From Bordetella parapertussis (GTDB lineage: Bacteria > Pseudomonadota > Gammaproteobacteria > Burkholderiales > Burkholderiaceae_C): DNA of 56,478 nt. The notes beneath the pieces were generated by a model that searched no databases, was not told the DNA's origin, and was given only the letters and a program-made list of their open reading frames with translations. Below, in pieces: positions 19,299 through 29,749 of this stretch. Made by a program: the position numbers and the translations under genes. The DNA is taken from positions 1 through 56,478 of the forward strand of contig CAMBSK010000017.1 in NCBI GenBank assembly GCA_945870575.1, read 5' to 3'. Numbering within the stretch: position 1 is the first letter of the stretch; the number at the start of each line of letters is the position of its first letter.

Positions 19299-21390
19299 AT
19301 TGCAAATCGACGGCAAGACCGTGCAAGTGGCTGAAGGCAGCGTGGTCATTCAAGCGGCAGAGCAAGCTGGCACGTTCATTCCGCATTTCTGCTATCACCG
19401 CAAACTCAGCATTGCAGCCAACTGCCGCATGTGTTTGGTTGACATTGAAAAAGCACCCAAGCCCATGCCAGCCTGTGCCACACCGGTGACCCAAGGCATG
19501 GTGGTGCACACTAAGTCAGAGCGTGCTATCAAAGCCCAAAAATCGGTGATGGAATTTTTGCTCATCAACCATCCATTGGATTGCCCCATTTGCGACCAAG
19601 GCGGCGAATGCCAATTGCAGGATTTGGCGGTCGGTTACGGCGGCAGTGCTTCGCGTTACGAAGAAGAAAAACGCGTGGTGTTTCACAAAGACGTCGGCCC
19701 GCTCATCAGTATGGAAGAGATGAGCCGTTGCATTCATTGCACACGTTGCGTGCGTTTCGGCCAGGAGATTGCCGGTAGCATGGAGTTGGGCATGTCGCAG
19801 CGCGGCGAGCATTCCGAGATCGAAGCTTTTGTCGGCGACACCGTCGACTCTGAACTCTCAGGCAACATGATTGACATCTGCCCGGTCGGTGCTTTGACCA
19901 GCAAGCCTTTCCGTTACCAGGCGCGTACCTGGGAAATGAGCCGCCGCAAGTCGGTCAGCCCGCACGACGCTACCGGTGCCAATCTGATTGTGCAGGTCAA
20001 AAACAACCGCGTCATGCGCGTGGTGCCCTTGGAAAACGAAGAAGTGAACGAATGCTGGATCGCCGACCGCGACCGCTTCAGTTATGAAGCTTTGAACAGC
20101 GATGAGCGTTTAACCCAGCCGATGTTGAAGCAAGACGGTCAGTGGATCACAGTCGATTGGTCGACCGCACTTGAATACATTGCCAATGGTTTGCAACACA
20201 TCAAGACCGAACATGGCGCGTCAGCGATCGGCTGTCTGGCCAGCCCGCACAGCACGCTGGAAGAGTTGTACCTGGCAACCCAGTTCATGCGCGGCTTGGG
20301 CAGCGACAACATAGACAGCCGTTTGCGCGCCGCTGATTTTCAGCACGACGGCAAGACCCGTTGGCTGGGAACTTCCCTCGCTTCTTTATCCACGTTGGAC
20401 AGGGTGCTGATCATCGGCTCCAACATCCGCAAAGACCAGCCCTTGCTGGCTCAGCGTATCCGCCAGGCGGTTCGCCGCGGTGCCAAAGTGCATGCCTTGA
20501 ATGAACAGGCTTTTGATTGGGCCATGCCCTTGGCCGAAGTCTGTTTGGCTGACAGTGCAGTCTGGGTTCAAGCCTTGGCCGATATCGCTGCTGCGCTCGC
20601 TCAGAAAAACAATGTTGAATTACCTGCCCCCGGCAATGCCTCTTCGCCTGCCGCGCAAGCCATTGCAGCATCGCTATTGTCTGGTGAACGCAAAGCCGTG
20701 TTGCTGGGCAATGCAGCCGCGCACCACGCCAAAGCTTCAAGCCTGCTGGCCTTGGCCAATTTCATTGCAGAGCAAACCGGTGCCAGCGTCGGTTACCTGG
20801 GCGAAGCGGCCAACACAGTCGGTGCGCAACTGGTGTCTGCGCGCCCCTTGCACAGCGGAATGAATGCCGCACAAATGTTGCAGGCTTCATCGCTGAAAGC
20901 CATGTTCTTGTTGAACACCGAACCGGCGCACGACTGCGCGGTGGCCCCACATACCTTGGCCGATGTAGACATGGTTGTCACCATGTCGCCGTTCAAAACC
21001 AATCTGGACATCAGCGATGTGCTGTTGCCGGTGTCGCCTTTCACTGAAACCGCAGGCACGTTTGTCAACAGCGAAGCTCGTGCGCAAAGTTTCCACGGCG
21101 TGGTCAAACCGCTGGGCGAAACACGACCTGCCTGGAAAGTGTTGCGCGTGCTTGGCAGCATGTTGAAGTTGCCGGGCTTTGAATTTGAGACCATTGAAGA
21201 AGTTCGCGCCATGGCTTTGCCGCAAGACATAGCCTTGCATTTGTCCAATGCCACGCAAGCCAAAGTCGATCTGACAGCTGCAAGCCAAGCACCTGTGAGC
21301 GCATCCATCTATCGGTTGGACGCTTTGGTCAGACGCGCACCTGCGCTGCAACATACAGCGGATGCACACCAAGGGCATGTTCATGGTTGA
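19291..21390 (+). CDS. nuoG: NADH-quinone oxidoreductase subunit G
   Basis: The 75-kDa-type subunit with several iron-sulfur clusters. The start is at 19291 (MIELQID). Of its 699 residues, the N-terminal ferredoxin-like part has [15 protein letters not shown] and PACATPV. Then come the His/Cys site [14 protein letters not shown] and the ferredoxin-type motif [16 protein letters not shown]. The rest resembles molybdopterin oxidoreductases ([18 protein letters not shown] onward) but, as in the family, is not expected to bind molybdenum. It overlaps both nuoF and nuoH. Confidence 0.97.
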   Translation: MIELQIDGKTVQVAEGSVVIQAAEQAGTFIPHFCYHRKLSIAANCRMCLVDIEKAPKPMPACATPVTQGMVVHTKSERAIKAQKSVMEFLLINHPLDCPICDQGGECQLQDLAVGYGGSASRYEEEKRVVFHKDVGPLISMEEMSRCIHCTRCVRFGQEIAGSMELGMSQRGEHSEIEAFVGDTVDSELSGNMIDICPVGALTSKPFRYQARTWEMSRRKSVSPHDATGANLIVQVKNNRVMRVVPLENEEVNECWIADRDRFSYEALNSDERLTQPMLKQDGQWITVDWSTALEYIANGLQHIKTEHGASAIGCLASPHSTLEELYLATQFMRGLGSDNIDSRLRAADFQHDGKTRWLGTSLASLSTLDRVLIIGSNIRKDQPLLAQRIRQAVRRGAKVHALNEQAFDWAMPLAEVCLADSAVWVQALADIAAALAQKNNVELPAPGNASSPAAQAIAASLLSGERKAVLLGNAAAHHAKASSLLALANFIAEQTGASVGYLGEAANTVGAQLVSARPLHSGMNAAQMLQASSLKAMFLLNTEPAHDCAVAPHTLADVDMVVTMSPFKTNLDISDVLLPVSPFTETAGTFVNSEARAQSFHGVVKPLGETRPAWKVLRVLGSMLKLPGFEFETIEEVRAMALPQDIALHLSNATQAKVDLTAASQAPVSASIYRLDALVRRAPALQHTADAHQGHVHG

Positions 21391-22465
21391 TAGCTTGTTC
21401 AACCTGGGCGCGGGCTTGCTCACCGATGCATGGTGGGTGAACATGGCTTGGCCTGTTTTATGGACGCTGATCAAAATCGTTGCGGTGGTGCTGCCATTGC
21501 TTGGCTGCGTTGCTTATCTGACTTTGTGGGAGCGCAAGGCCATCGGCTTTACCCAGATTCGTTTAGGCCCTAACCGCACCGGCCCCGGTGGTTTGTTGCA
21601 ACCCATTGCTGATGCTCTTAAGATTCTGACCAAAGAAATCATTTTGCCGACCAAGGCCAGTTCAGGCTTGTTCTTCCTCGGCCCGGTGATGACCATCATG
21701 CCGGTGATGGCGGCATGGGCGGTGATTCCATTTGGCCCTGAGGTGGTACTGGCCGATGTAAACGCAGGTTTGCTGTTCCTCATGGCCATCACTTCGCTTG
21801 AGGTCTACGGCATCATCATTGCCGGCTGGTCTTCCAATTCCAAATATGCTTTTATCGGCGCATTGCGCGCATCAGCACAAATGGTCAGCTACGAAATCGC
21901 CATGGGCTTTTGCCTGGTGGTGGTGCTGATGGTGTCAGGCAGCATGAACATGACCGACATCGTCATGGGCCAGGGTAAGGGCATGTTCGCTTCTCAAGGC
22001 ATAGGCTTTCTGTCATGGAACTGGTTGCCTTTGTTACCCATATTTGTCATCTACTTCATTGCCAGTCTGGCTGAAACCAACCGGCACCCGTTTGACGTGG
22101 TCGAAGGCGAATCTGAAATCGTCGCCGGTCACATGATTGAATATTCAGGCATGTCATTCGCCATGTTCTTTCTCGGCGAATACGCCAACATGATTCTGGT
22201 GTCCACCATCGCCGTGCTTTTGTTTTTGGGTGGATGGTTGCCGCCCTTGGACACGGTGTATTTGGCTTGGATCCCGGGTTGGATTTGGCTGGCCGTCAAA
22301 ATCTTTGTGGTCGTCACCATGTTTTTGTGGGTGCGCGCCACATTCCCGCGCTTTCGCTATGACCAGATCATGCGTCTGGGCTGGAAGATTTTCATCCCGG
22401 TGACACTGGTGTGGCTGGTACTCATCGGTGCATGGATGCAAACACCTTGGAACATTTGGAACTGA
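21383..22465 (+). CDS. nuoH: NADH-quinone oxidoreductase subunit H
   Basis: The membrane subunit that forms the entry of the quinone chamber. The 360 residues have about eight membrane helices. Family motifs are [23 protein letters not shown] (cytoplasmic loop) and [19 protein letters not shown] (acidic quinone-site loop). I prefer the ATG at 21383 (MVDSLFN), which has AAGGG seven bases upstream, over the ATG at 21377. It overlaps the end of nuoG. Confidence 0.96.
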   Translation: MVDSLFNLGAGLLTDAWWVNMAWPVLWTLIKIVAVVLPLLGCVAYLTLWERKAIGFTQIRLGPNRTGPGGLLQPIADALKILTKEIILPTKASSGLFFLGPVMTIMPVMAAWAVIPFGPEVVLADVNAGLLFLMAITSLEVYGIIIAGWSSNSKYAFIGALRASAQMVSYEIAMGFCLVVVLMVSGSMNMTDIVMGQGKGMFASQGIGFLSWNWLPLLPIFVIYFIASLAETNRHPFDVVEGESEIVAGHMIEYSGMSFAMFFLGEYANMILVSTIAVLLFLGGWLPPLDTVYLAWIPGWIWLAVKIFVVVTMFLWVRATFPRFRYDQIMRLGWKIFIPVTLVWLVLIGAWMQTPWNIWN

Positions 22466-22478
22466 TGCAAAGATAACC

Positions 22479-23000
22479 ATGACAACGCATACGTCCACCA
22501 CACCGTCTACGCTTTTTTCCTGGGCGGATTTTTTCTCTAGCTTTTTGCTGCTGGAATTTTTCAAGGGCTTTGCCATCACCGGCAAATACATGTTTGCACG
22601 CAAGATCACGGTGCAGTTCCCGGAAGAAAAAACACCCATGAGTCCGCGCTTTCGCGGTTTGCATGCGCTGCGCCGATATGAAAACGGCGAAGAACGCTGC
22701 ATCGCCTGCAAGCTGTGTGAAGCGGTGTGTCCGGCCATGGCCATCACCATCGAATCCGATGTGCGCGAAGACGGTTCACGCCGCACCACGCGTTACGACA
22801 TCGACTTGACCAAATGCATTTTTTGTGGTTTTTGCGAAGAAAGCTGCCCGGTTGACTCCATCGTCGAAACCCATATTTTCGAATACCACGGCGAAAAGCG
22901 CGGCGATTTGTATTTCACCAAAGAAATGCTGCTGGCCGTGGGCGACAAATACGAACCGCAGATTGCGGCCCACAAGGCCGCCGATGCCAAGTACCGCTAA
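22479..23000 (+). CDS. nuoI: NADH-quinone oxidoreductase subunit I
   Basis: The ferredoxin-like 23-kDa-type subunit that carries clusters N6a and N6b between the peripheral clusters and N2. The 173 residues contain two [4Fe-4S] motifs, [16 protein letters not shown] and [18 protein letters not shown]. The start is at 22479 (MTTHTST), after nuoH. The N-terminal hydrophobic stretch [14 protein letters not shown] probably lies along the membrane. Confidence 0.97.
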   Translation: MTTHTSTTPSTLFSWADFFSSFLLLEFFKGFAITGKYMFARKITVQFPEEKTPMSPRFRGLHALRRYENGEERCIACKLCEAVCPAMAITIESDVREDGSRRTTRYDIDLTKCIFCGFCEESCPVDSIVETHIFEYHGEKRGDLYFTKEMLLAVGDKYEPQIAAHKAADAKYR

Positions 23001-23020
23001 CCACAGGGACAGATAAGCAC

Positions 23021-23662
23021 ATGGAAGTCAAGTCAGCGCTGTTCTATCTTTTCTCAGTCGTCATGCTGTTTGCCGCTTTGCGCGTCATCACGGCACGCAA
23101 TCCTGTGCACGCCGCTTTGTACCTGGTGCTGGCTTTCTTTCAAGCCTCAGGCATATGGATGCTGCTGAAAGCAGAGTTTTTGTCCATCACTTTGGTGCTG
23201 GTTTATGTCGGCGCGGTGATGGTCTTGTTCCTGTTTGTGGTGATGATGATTGACATCAACCTGGACGCCTTGAAGCAAGGCTTTTGGAACCATTTCCCGC
23301 TGGCCGCATCCATTGGTGCGGTACTGGCTCTCGAACTGGCCTCGGTGCTGATGGGCGGTTTTCGTACAGTGCAAGTGGTGGCCGAGACTGCCACGCCTGC
23401 CGGTACACAGTATTCCAACACCAAGGAGTTGGGTATTGTCTTGTACACCGACTACCTTTACGCGATTGAAATTGCTGCGGTGATTTTGTTGGTGGCCATC
23501 GTTGCAGCGATTGCGCTGACCATGCGCGAGCGCAAGGACACCAAAGCACAAAACCCGGGCGAGCAAGTCAAAGTCAAAGCCAAAGACCGTTTGCACATGG
23601 TCAAAATGGACCCGGTTCATCAGGCGCTGGTTCCGCCACCTGCCGAGGAGCCTAAGCCATGA
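23021..23662 (+). CDS. nuoJ: NADH-quinone oxidoreductase subunit J
   Basis: A five-helix membrane subunit of complex I next to NuoK and NuoA. The conserved third helix is [21 protein letters not shown], which holds a pi-bulge in known structures. At 213 residues it is of normal length, with a polar lysine-rich C-terminal tail. Its last bases overlap nuoK (ATGA). Confidence 0.96.
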   Translation: MEVKSALFYLFSVVMLFAALRVITARNPVHAALYLVLAFFQASGIWMLLKAEFLSITLVLVYVGAVMVLFLFVVMMIDINLDALKQGFWNHFPLAASIGAVLALELASVLMGGFRTVQVVAETATPAGTQYSNTKELGIVLYTDYLYAIEIAAVILLVAIVAAIALTMRERKDTKAQNPGEQVKVKAKDRLHMVKMDPVHQALVPPPAEEPKP

Positions 23663-23967
23663 ACGTCACTCTGGGACATTACCTCACGCTAGGTGCCGTG
23701 CTGTTCGCACTGTCTGTCATCGGCATCTTTTTAAACCGCAAAAACCTGATCGTGCTGCTGATGGCCATCGAACTCATGCTGTTGGCAGTCAACACCAATT
23801 TCGTGGCTTTCTCTTATTACCTTGGTGACATGCAAGGCCAGATCTTTGTGTTTTTCATTCTGACAGTGGCTGCCGCCGAATCGGCCATCGGCCTGGCGAT
23901 TCTGGTGCTGTTGTTTCGCAACAGATCCAGCGTCAATGTCGACGAACTCAATAGCCTCAAAGGCTGA
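23659..23967 (+). CDS. nuoK: NADH-quinone oxidoreductase subunit K
   Basis: A small antiporter-like membrane subunit (102 residues, three helices) in the proton path between the quinone site and NuoN. Conserved acidic residues lie in [18 protein letters not shown] and in [13 protein letters not shown]. It starts inside the end of nuoJ and is followed 14 bases later by nuoL. Confidence 0.97.
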   Translation: MNVTLGHYLTLGAVLFALSVIGIFLNRKNLIVLLMAIELMLLAVNTNFVAFSYYLGDMQGQIFVFFILTVAAAESAIGLAILVLLFRNRSSVNVDELNSLKG

Positions 23968-23981
23968 CCCCGCCACACACC

Positions 23982-25988
23982 ATGAGCCAATCCATTCAAG
24001 CATCCACACTGGTAGCCGTTGCGCTGGCCCCTTTGGCCGGTTCGCTGCTGGCCGGTATTTGGGGCACGCAACTCGGCGGCGCCGCACTGGGTCGTCGCTG
24101 GTCACACAGTCTCACTATTCTTGGCGTGTTCATCTCTTTTGTGCTGTCTGCACTGACGTTGCAGGACGTGGTAGTCGACGGCGCGCGTTTCAATGAAACG
24201 CTTTACACCTGGATGCAAGTCGGCAGCTTGAAAATGGAAATCGGTTTCATGGTGGATGGACTGACCGCCATGATGATGTGCGTTGTCACCTTTGTCTCGC
24301 TGATGGTGCATATCTACACCATTGGCTACATGCAAGAAGACGAAGGCTACAACCGCTTTTTTGCCTACATCTCCTTGTTCACCTTTTCCATGTTGATGCT
24401 GGTGATGAGCAACAACTTGCTGCAACTGTTTTTCGGCTGGGAAGCGGTGGGACTGGTGTCTTATCTGTTGATTGGTTTCTGGTTCAATAAGCCCAGTGCG
24501 GTGTTTGCCAATATGAAAGCCTTTCTGGTAAATCGTGTCGGTGACTTCGGCTTTATTCTTGGTATTGGTTTGATCGTGGCCTATGCCGGCTCATTGAATT
24601 ACACCGAAGTATTTGCCAAGACTACTGAACTGTCTGCATTGACTTTGCCGGGTTCTGATTGGTCACTGGTCACTGTCATCTGCATTTGCCTGTTCATCGG
24701 TGCCATGGGTAAATCGGCGCAATTCCCGCTGCACGTATGGTTGCCGGATTCCATGGAGGGCCCGACACCTATTTCTGCACTCATTCACGCGGCCACCATG
24801 GTGACGGCAGGTATCTTCATGGTGGCGCGCATGTCGCCCTTGTTCGAGTTGTCTGACACGGCTTTGAACCTGGTGCTGATAGTCGGTTCGATCACCGCGC
24901 TGTTCATGGGATTCCTGGGCATTGTGCAAAACGATATCAAGCGCGTCGTGGCTTACTCGACCTTGTCTCAACTTGGCTACATGACAGTCGCGCTTGGTGC
25001 GTCCGCCTATTCGGTGGCGGTGTTCCATTTGATGACACACGCATTCTTCAAAGCGCTGTTGTTCCTCGCTGCCGGTTCGGTCATCATGGGCGTGCACCAT
25101 AACCAGGACATACGCTACATGGGCGGCTTGCGCAAATACATGCCCGTCACCTGGCTGACCTCATTGTTGGGCTCCCTGGCCCTCATTGGTACACCGCTTT
25201 TCTCCGGTTTTTATTCTAAAGATAGCATCATCGAAGCTGTGGCCGCCAGTCATTTACCTGCTGCTCAATGGGCGCACTTTGCTGTGTTAGCTGGTGTGTT
25301 TGTCACCGCGTTTTATTCATTCCGCATGTATTTCCTGGTGTTCCACGGAAAAGAACGTTTTGATCAAGATCCTCACGCCCATCACGACGAGCACGGGCAT
25401 TCGCATGCACCGCATGAGTCCCCTTGGGTGGTGACCTTGCCGCTGGTGTTGCTGGCCATACCTTCTGTGTGCATCGGTTACTTCACTGTCGACTACATGT
25501 TGTTTGGCGATTTCTTCAAGGATGCCGTCAGCGTGAACGCTGCGCTTCATCCCGCCATGGCCGAGTTACACGAAGCTTTTCACAGCCCCATGGCCATGGC
25601 AGAACACGCGCTAACCTCGGTTCCTTTTGCACTCGCCGTGGCCGGTGTTCTCACAGCGTTTTACATGTACATGATTCACCCCATGGTGCCTGCTTTTATT
25701 CAACGTCATCTGGCACCATTGCATACGCTGCTGGTGAATAAATATTTCCTCGATGATTTCAATGAAAAAATTCTGGCGCGCGGCACCCGGCTGCTGGCCA
25801 CCGGCTTGTGGAAGGGCGGCGACCAAGCGGTGATTGACGGTTTTGTGGTCAACGGCTCCTGGCAATTGGTCGGCAAAATTGCTTTGATCGCGCGTCGTTT
25901 GCAAACCGGTTTCCTCTATCACTACGCCTTGATGATGATTCTGGGCATGTTCGGACTGATCACCTGGTTCGTCTGGCTCAAACCATGA
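23982..25988 (+). CDS. nuoL: NADH-quinone oxidoreductase subunit L
   Basis: The distal antiporter-like proton-pumping subunit with the long lateral helix. The 668 residues contain about 16 membrane segments. Key segments are FFGWEAVGLVSYLLIGFW (helix with conserved Glu), GAMGKSAQFPLHVWLPDSMEGPTPISALIHAATMV with the conserved Lys, and a downstream Lys region at KRVVAYSTLSQLGYM. A histidine-rich loop (HAHHDEHGHSHAPH) lies near residue 470, probably facing the solvent. It is followed after 43 bases by nuoM. Confidence 0.97.
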   Translation: MSQSIQASTLVAVALAPLAGSLLAGIWGTQLGGAALGRRWSHSLTILGVFISFVLSALTLQDVVVDGARFNETLYTWMQVGSLKMEIGFMVDGLTAMMMCVVTFVSLMVHIYTIGYMQEDEGYNRFFAYISLFTFSMLMLVMSNNLLQLFFGWEAVGLVSYLLIGFWFNKPSAVFANMKAFLVNRVGDFGFILGIGLIVAYAGSLNYTEVFAKTTELSALTLPGSDWSLVTVICICLFIGAMGKSAQFPLHVWLPDSMEGPTPISALIHAATMVTAGIFMVARMSPLFELSDTALNLVLIVGSITALFMGFLGIVQNDIKRVVAYSTLSQLGYMTVALGASAYSVAVFHLMTHAFFKALLFLAAGSVIMGVHHNQDIRYMGGLRKYMPVTWLTSLLGSLALIGTPLFSGFYSKDSIIEAVAASHLPAAQWAHFAVLAGVFVTAFYSFRMYFLVFHGKERFDQDPHAHHDEHGHSHAPHESPWVVTLPLVLLAIPSVCIGYFTVDYMLFGDFFKDAVSVNAALHPAMAELHEAFHSPMAMAEHALTSVPFALAVAGVLTAFYMYMIHPMVPAFIQRHLAPLHTLLVNKYFLDDFNEKILARGTRLLATGLWKGGDQAVIDGFVVNGSWQLVGKIALIARRLQTGFLYHYALMMILGMFGLITWFVWLKP

Positions 25989-26031
25989 AGTACCCCATGC
26001 CCTTCTACCGGATTGATGACAGCGAGTTGCC

Positions 26032-27510
26032 ATGGAAATGCTGAGCCTGGCTATTTGGACGCCTATTGTTTTCGGCGTGTTGCTGCTGGCCCTGGGCCGC
26101 GATGAGCTTGCCAATGCGGTACGCTGGTTCGCGCTGACCGGTGCCATCATCAGCTTTGTGCTGACGCTGCCTTTGTATGCGCAATTTGATACTGCCAGCG
26201 CCGCTATGCAGTTTGTGGAAAATATGCCCTGGATAGATCGTTTCAATGTGAATTACCACTTGGGCGTTGACGGTATTTCACTGTGGTTTGTGTTGCTGAC
26301 TTCGTTCATCACCGTGGTGGTCATCATTGCGGGTTGGGAAGTCATCACCGAGCGTGTCAACCAATACATGGGCGCATTTTTGGTGCTCAGCGGGCTCATG
26401 GTCGGTGTGTTTTGTGCCCTAGACGGCATGCTGTTTTATGTGTTCTTTGAAGCCACGCTGATACCTATGTACTTGATCATCGGTGTATGGGGCGGGCCTA
26501 ACAAAATTTACGCCGCCTTCAAATTCTTTTTATACACCTTGCTCGGCTCTTTGCTGATGTTGGTGGCACTCATTTATTTGTACATTGCATCAGATGGAAG
26601 TTTTGATCTGGCCACCTGGCAGCAAATGCCCCTGGCGGCCACGCCTCAAACTTTGTTGTTCTTTGCTTTTTTTGCGGCTTTCGCCGTCAAAGTGCCTATG
26701 TGGCCGGTGCATACTTGGTTGCCGGATGTACACGTCGAGGCGCCTACCGGCGGCTCGGCTGTGCTGGCGGCCATCATGTTGAAACTCGGCGCTTATGGTT
26801 TCCTCAGATTTTCCTTGCCGATTGCGCCTGATGCTTCGCATGAATGGGCCTGGCTGATGCTGGCACTGTCCTTGATTGCCGTGGTCTATGTCGGTCTGGT
26901 CGCTATCGTGCAGCAGGACATGAAAAAACTGGTGGCTTATTCGTCGGTGGCGCACATGGGTTTTGTCACCATAGGCTTTTTCATCTTCAGCGAACTCGGC
27001 GTGAGCGGCGGCATTGTGCAAATGATTGCCCACGGCTTTGTTTCTGCTGCCATGTTCCTGTGCATAGGCGTGTTGTACGACCGTGTGCATTCACGCGAAA
27101 TCGCCAGTTACGGCGGCGTGGTCAACACCATGCCCAAATTTACCGCCTTCGCCTTGTTGTTTGCCATGGCCAATTGCGGTTTGCCGGGCACCGCAGGTTT
27201 TGTCGGCGAATGGATGGTGATACTGGCTGCAGTGAAGTTCAATTTCTGGCTTGGTACGCTGGCCGCCTCGGCGCTGGTGTTCGGCGCTGCTTACACCTTG
27301 TGGATGGTCAAACGGGTGTACCTTGGCCCGATACTCAATGACGATGTGAAGACATTGTCGGATATCAATGCACGGGAGTTTTTGATGTTGAGTCTGCTCG
27401 CCGCTGCGGTCTTATGGATGGGAATTTACCCCAAACCTTTTACCGATGTGATGAACGCCTCAGTCACTCAGTTGTTGCAGCACGTGGCTATGAGTAAATT
27501 ACCTTTATGA
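26032..27510 (+). CDS. nuoM: NADH-quinone oxidoreductase subunit M
   Basis: The central antiporter-like proton-pumping subunit. The 492 residues have about 14 membrane helices. Conserved charges lie in FFEATLIPMYLIIGVWG (Glu), VKVPMWPVHTWLPDVHVEAPTGGS (Lys and Asp), and the helix near KKLVAYSSVAHMGFV. Length and order fit the family. It follows nuoL and precedes nuoN within the operon. Confidence 0.97.
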   Translation: MEMLSLAIWTPIVFGVLLLALGRDELANAVRWFALTGAIISFVLTLPLYAQFDTASAAMQFVENMPWIDRFNVNYHLGVDGISLWFVLLTSFITVVVIIAGWEVITERVNQYMGAFLVLSGLMVGVFCALDGMLFYVFFEATLIPMYLIIGVWGGPNKIYAAFKFFLYTLLGSLLMLVALIYLYIASDGSFDLATWQQMPLAATPQTLLFFAFFAAFAVKVPMWPVHTWLPDVHVEAPTGGSAVLAAIMLKLGAYGFLRFSLPIAPDASHEWAWLMLALSLIAVVYVGLVAIVQQDMKKLVAYSSVAHMGFVTIGFFIFSELGVSGGIVQMIAHGFVSAAMFLCIGVLYDRVHSREIASYGGVVNTMPKFTAFALLFAMANCGLPGTAGFVGEWMVILAAVKFNFWLGTLAASALVFGAAYTLWMVKRVYLGPILNDDVKTLSDINAREFLMLSLLAAAVLWMGIYPKPFTDVMNASVTQLLQHVAMSKLPL

Positions 27511-27544
27511 ATGCCCAAGCCTTGAACTACCTAGAAAGTCAACC

Positions 27545-29032
27545 ATGATGAATAACGTCAACTGGATGACTGCCTACCCGGAAATCTTTTTGCTGGCCAT
27601 GGCTTGCCTGATTACGCTGGTGGACTTGTGGGTCAAGTCCCCTAAGCGGGATTTAACTTACGGTTTGACCATGTTGACGCTTGGCGTTGTGGCTGTGATG
27701 CAAGCCTTTTACGCTGCCACCGGTGAAACCGTCTATGGCTTCGGTCACATGGTGGTGTCGGATGCCATGGGTAATTGGTTGAAATGTTTTGCCACCCTGG
27801 CTGTGATGACCACCTTGGTGTACGGCAGGCCTTATGCCGTCGACAGAAAAATGCTGCAAGGCGGTGAATTGTTCATCCTAAGCTTGTTCTCGTTGCTCGG
27901 CATGTTTGTGATGATCTCCGGCAATAACTTTTTGGTGCTTTACCTAGGCCTTGAACTCTTGACCTTGTCCGGTTACGCACTGGTGGCATTGCGTCGCGAT
28001 AACAGCAATGCCACCGAAGCAGCAATGAAATATTTCGTGCTCGGCGCATTGGCTAGCGGCTTTTTGTTGTACGGCCTGTCCATGATGTACGGCGCCACCG
28101 GTTCGTTGGATTTGACCGCCGTGTTCCAGGCCACCGCCAGCGGACACATCAAGCACCAGGTGCTGGTGCTCAGCGTCGTATTCGTGGTCTGCGGTATTGC
28201 TTTCAAACTCGGTGCCGCGCCTTTTCATATGTGGGTGCCGGATGTTTACCAGGGAGCGCCTACTGCGGTAACGCTGATGATTGCAGGTGCGCCCAAACTC
28301 GCAGCCTTTGCTTTGATGATGCGATTGCTGGTTGACGGTATGCTGCCCATGGCTATCGATTGGCAGCAGATGTTGCTGGTGCTGGCCGTATTGTCTTTGT
28401 TGATAGGTAACTTGTCTGCCATTGCCCAGACCAACCTCAAGCGCTTGCTGGCGTTCTCCACCATTGCTCAAATGGGCTTTGTGTTGATAGGCATGCTGGC
28501 GGGCGTGAATAACGGCAATACTTTGTCGGCTGCCAATGCCTACAGTTCCGCCATGTTCTACATGATCAGCTATGTACTCACCACCTTGGGTGTGTTTGGC
28601 GTCATATTGTTGCTGGCTCGCGAAGGTTTTGAAAGCGAAGAAATCTCTGACCTGGCCGGTTTGAACCAGCGCAGTCCCTTGTTTGCCGGTGTCATGGCGG
28701 TTTGTTTGTTTTCGCTGGCAGGTGTGCCGCCGCTCGTCGGCTTTTTTGCCAAGCTGTCGGTGTTGCAGGCGCTGATCGCCTCGGAGCAAATCAGTTCTCT
28801 GGTGTTGGCGGTGTTTGCCGTCATGATGTCGCTGGTCGGTGCTTTTTATTATTTGCGCATCATCAAGGTGATGTACTTTGACCCGCCGCTGACTGCCAGT
28901 ACGGTATCAGCCGATAGCCATGTCAAGGTCGTACTGGCCATCAACGGCGGACTGGTGCTGGTACTTGGTTTACTCCCCGGCGGTTTGATGTCCTTATGCG
29001 CAGTAGCGGTGGTTCAGGCACTCGGCACCTGA
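27545..29032 (+). CDS. nuoN: NADH-quinone oxidoreductase subunit N
   Basis: The antiporter-like proton-pumping subunit closest to the quinone module. The 495 residues have about 14 membrane helices, with LYLGLELLTLSGYALVALRRD (conserved Glu), FKLGAAPFHMWVPDVYQGAPT and LKRLLAFSTIAQMGFVLIG. It is the last complex I gene. The operon is complete: all 14 subunits are here in the canonical order. Confidence 0.97.
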   Translation: MMNNVNWMTAYPEIFLLAMACLITLVDLWVKSPKRDLTYGLTMLTLGVVAVMQAFYAATGETVYGFGHMVVSDAMGNWLKCFATLAVMTTLVYGRPYAVDRKMLQGGELFILSLFSLLGMFVMISGNNFLVLYLGLELLTLSGYALVALRRDNSNATEAAMKYFVLGALASGFLLYGLSMMYGATGSLDLTAVFQATASGHIKHQVLVLSVVFVVCGIAFKLGAAPFHMWVPDVYQGAPTAVTLMIAGAPKLAAFALMMRLLVDGMLPMAIDWQQMLLVLAVLSLLIGNLSAIAQTNLKRLLAFSTIAQMGFVLIGMLAGVNNGNTLSAANAYSSAMFYMISYVLTTLGVFGVILLLAREGFESEEISDLAGLNQRSPLFAGVMAVCLFSLAGVPPLVGFFAKLSVLQALIASEQISSLVLAVFAVMMSLVGAFYYLRIIKVMYFDPPLTASTVSADSHVKVVLAINGGLVLVLGLLPGGLMSLCAVAVVQALGT

Positions 29033-29059
29033 ATTTAACGGCTTTGACATAATGGACTT

Positions 29060-29548
29060 ATGAAAGTTCTTAATCTTCAATGCCAGCATCAACACCTGTT
29101 TGAGGGCTGGTTTGCCTCTGAAGACGATTACCAGTCACAGCGCAGCCGCGATCTGGTGGAATGCCCGGTCTGCGGCGACAACTCCATACTCAAGATGTTG
29201 AGCGCACCCCGGTTGAATTTATTGACCTCTAGGCTGCACGCAACGCCTATCCAAGCGACTGAGGACGCCCGTGAAATGCCTGTGGCTGCCACGCCTGAAG
29301 CAGCAGACGTACCCGCAAGCCTGGAGTCTCAAGCCGCCTGGTTACATATGGTTCAGCATGTGATTGCCAACACCGAGGATGTGGGCCAGGGCTTTGCTGA
29401 AGAAGCCCGCAAAATGCATTACGGCGAAACCGAAGAACGCAATATCCGTGGTCAGGTTTCACGCGAAGAAACCCGCTCCTTGCTTGAAGAGGGCATTCAT
29501 GTCATGCCTTTGCCAATGCCCGCTGCACTCAAGGGTTCTGTGCATTGA
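29060..29548 (+). CDS. DUF1178 family protein
   Basis: A 162-residue protein of unknown function. The N-terminus has CQHQHLFEGWFASEDDY and CPVCGDNSILKMLSAPR, whose cysteines and histidines suggest a small metal-binding, zinc-ribbon-like site. The C-terminus (YGETEERNIRGQVSREETRSLLEEGI) is the conserved end of the family. It is often found after nuoN in Burkholderiales; as I recall, other small genes usually lie between, and they are absent here. Co-transcription with nuo is possible across the 27-base gap. Confidence 0.85.
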   Translation: MKVLNLQCQHQHLFEGWFASEDDYQSQRSRDLVECPVCGDNSILKMLSAPRLNLLTSRLHATPIQATEDAREMPVAATPEAADVPASLESQAAWLHMVQHVIANTEDVGQGFAEEARKMHYGETEERNIRGQVSREETRSLLEEGIHVMPLPMPAALKGSVH

Positions 29549-29554
29549 CAGCGT

Positions 29555-29698
29555 TTATTTGTTTTTCAATTTCCCGCGCGGCGCAACAAAAGTAATCGGT
29601 GCACTTGGACGGTCTCCCGGCACGATGGGTTTGGCCGGAGAGGTGTCCTTTTTCGGTTTCTTGGACATTTTGTTGCTGCGTTGTTCGCCTTTGGCCAT
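29555..29698 (-). CDS. Small basic protein, conserved-hypothetical type (47 residues)
   Basis: The minus strand encodes 47 residues that begin MAKGEQRSNKMSKKPKKD and end APRGKLKNK. The start ATG has GGAG a few bases upstream (CAGGAGCAACTC before the ATG), a good ribosome site. It is very rich in Lys and Pro and has no membrane segment or known domain. I recall similar small proteins in Comamonadaceae, but that is memory and not a search. It converges on the DUF1178 gene, 6 bases away. Function is unknown. Confidence 0.7.
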   Translation of the reverse strand: MAKGEQRSNKMSKKPKKDTSPAKPIVPGDRPSAPITFVAPRGKLKNK

Positions 29699-29749
29699 GA
29701 GTTGCTCCTGATGTGGGTGGTATGACGGTAGCGCAAAGCAGCGTGTGGC

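Noticed and set aside
25370..25425. Histidine-rich stretch in nuoL as a metal-binding insertion of note
   Set aside because: Such His-rich loops occur in NuoL of related bacteria as far as I know, so no special function is claimed.
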